Shown here: piece by piece, positions 13,058 to 13,073 of the stretch
How positions within the stretch are numbered: position 1 is the first letter of the stretch
How the letters are laid out: every line of letters starts with the position of its first letter
Assembly (NCBI GenBank): GCA_035540755.1
Contig: DATLGD010000029.1
Span: forward strand, 1-13,073
From: DATLGD01 sp035540755
GTDB taxonomy: Bacteria > Actinomycetota > Actinomycetes > Mycobacteriales > SCTD01
DNA length: 13,073 bases
Direction: 5' to 3'
Made by a program: the position numbers and the translations under genes
The notes under the pieces: generated by a model
The model's database searches: none
What the model saw: only the letters and a program-made list of their open reading frames with translations
What the model was told of the DNA's origin: nothing

Positions 13058-13073
13058 AGGTGGTCCTCAGCCT

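Noticed and set aside
1..13073. Mobile elements, tRNA/rRNA genes, CRISPR, phage or defence genes
   Set aside because: I saw no transposase, integrase, tRNA-like fold, repeat-spacer pattern or composition break; the region looks like conserved chromosome.

Overview
The window is chromosomal DNA from a very GC-rich actinobacterium. Gene content, GTG starts, Ala/Arg/Pro-rich proteins and gene order all say so. The backbone is ispG-rip-dxr, rlmN, cdsA-frr-pyrH-tsf-rpsB, a divergent M23 peptidase gene and a WhiG-type sigma gene. From memory, the same order, with different insertions, occurs around dxr/rip1/ispG and rpsB-tsf-pyrH-frr-cdsA in Mycobacterium and around whiG-rpsB-tsf-pyrH-frr-cdsA in Streptomyces. 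A close WhiG/FliA-like sigma without other sporulation genes would fit a motile actinomycete (Geodermatophilaceae-like is my guess; the sequence alone does not prove it). I see no tRNA, rRNA, insertion sequence, integrase, CRISPR array or other sign of recent transfer.

Layout from left to right. 1-99 is the 5' end of ispG (minus). 227-2665 is a tight minus-strand pair, dxr followed by the site-2 protease gene rip1/rseP, with a possible structured terminator between rip1 and ispG. Then two plus-strand genes: a secreted HExxH metallopeptidase of unknown role and a small three-helix DUF202 membrane protein. DUF202 meets a minus-strand gene tail to tail; their two TAG stops share one CTAG. That minus gene encodes a protein with four DivIVA-like repeats and seems to start inside the end of rlmN without a normal start codon. 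rlmN (minus) precedes it.

5729-9965 is the translation/lipid/nucleotide cluster on the minus strand: rpsB, tsf, pyrH, frr, cdsA in transcription order. pyrH-frr overlap by GTGA and frr-cdsA by TGATG. rpsB has a good promoter about 230 nt upstream and so a long structured leader; rpsB and tsf are separated by a strong hairpin. Across this 329-nt divergent region lies a plus-strand gene for an exported, probably membrane-anchored M23 peptidase with one changed catalytic-site histidine. It ends 6 nt from the end of a minus-strand gene for an unrecognised membrane-anchored, Pro/Ser/Thr-stalked protein; a perfect hairpin in that junction probably terminates transcription from the plus strand. The window ends with the WhiG/FliA-family sigma factor gene (minus).

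Themes: isoprenoid synthesis (dxr, ispG), envelope proteolysis and phospholipid synthesis (rip1, cdsA, M23), ribosome production and maintenance (rpsB, tsf, frr, rlmN), UMP kinase, and one developmental or motility sigma factor. Most of the window is conserved housekeeping DNA. The less ordinary parts are the DivIVA-repeat gene, the rpsB leader, the leaderless-type promoters and the two uncharacterised exported proteins.
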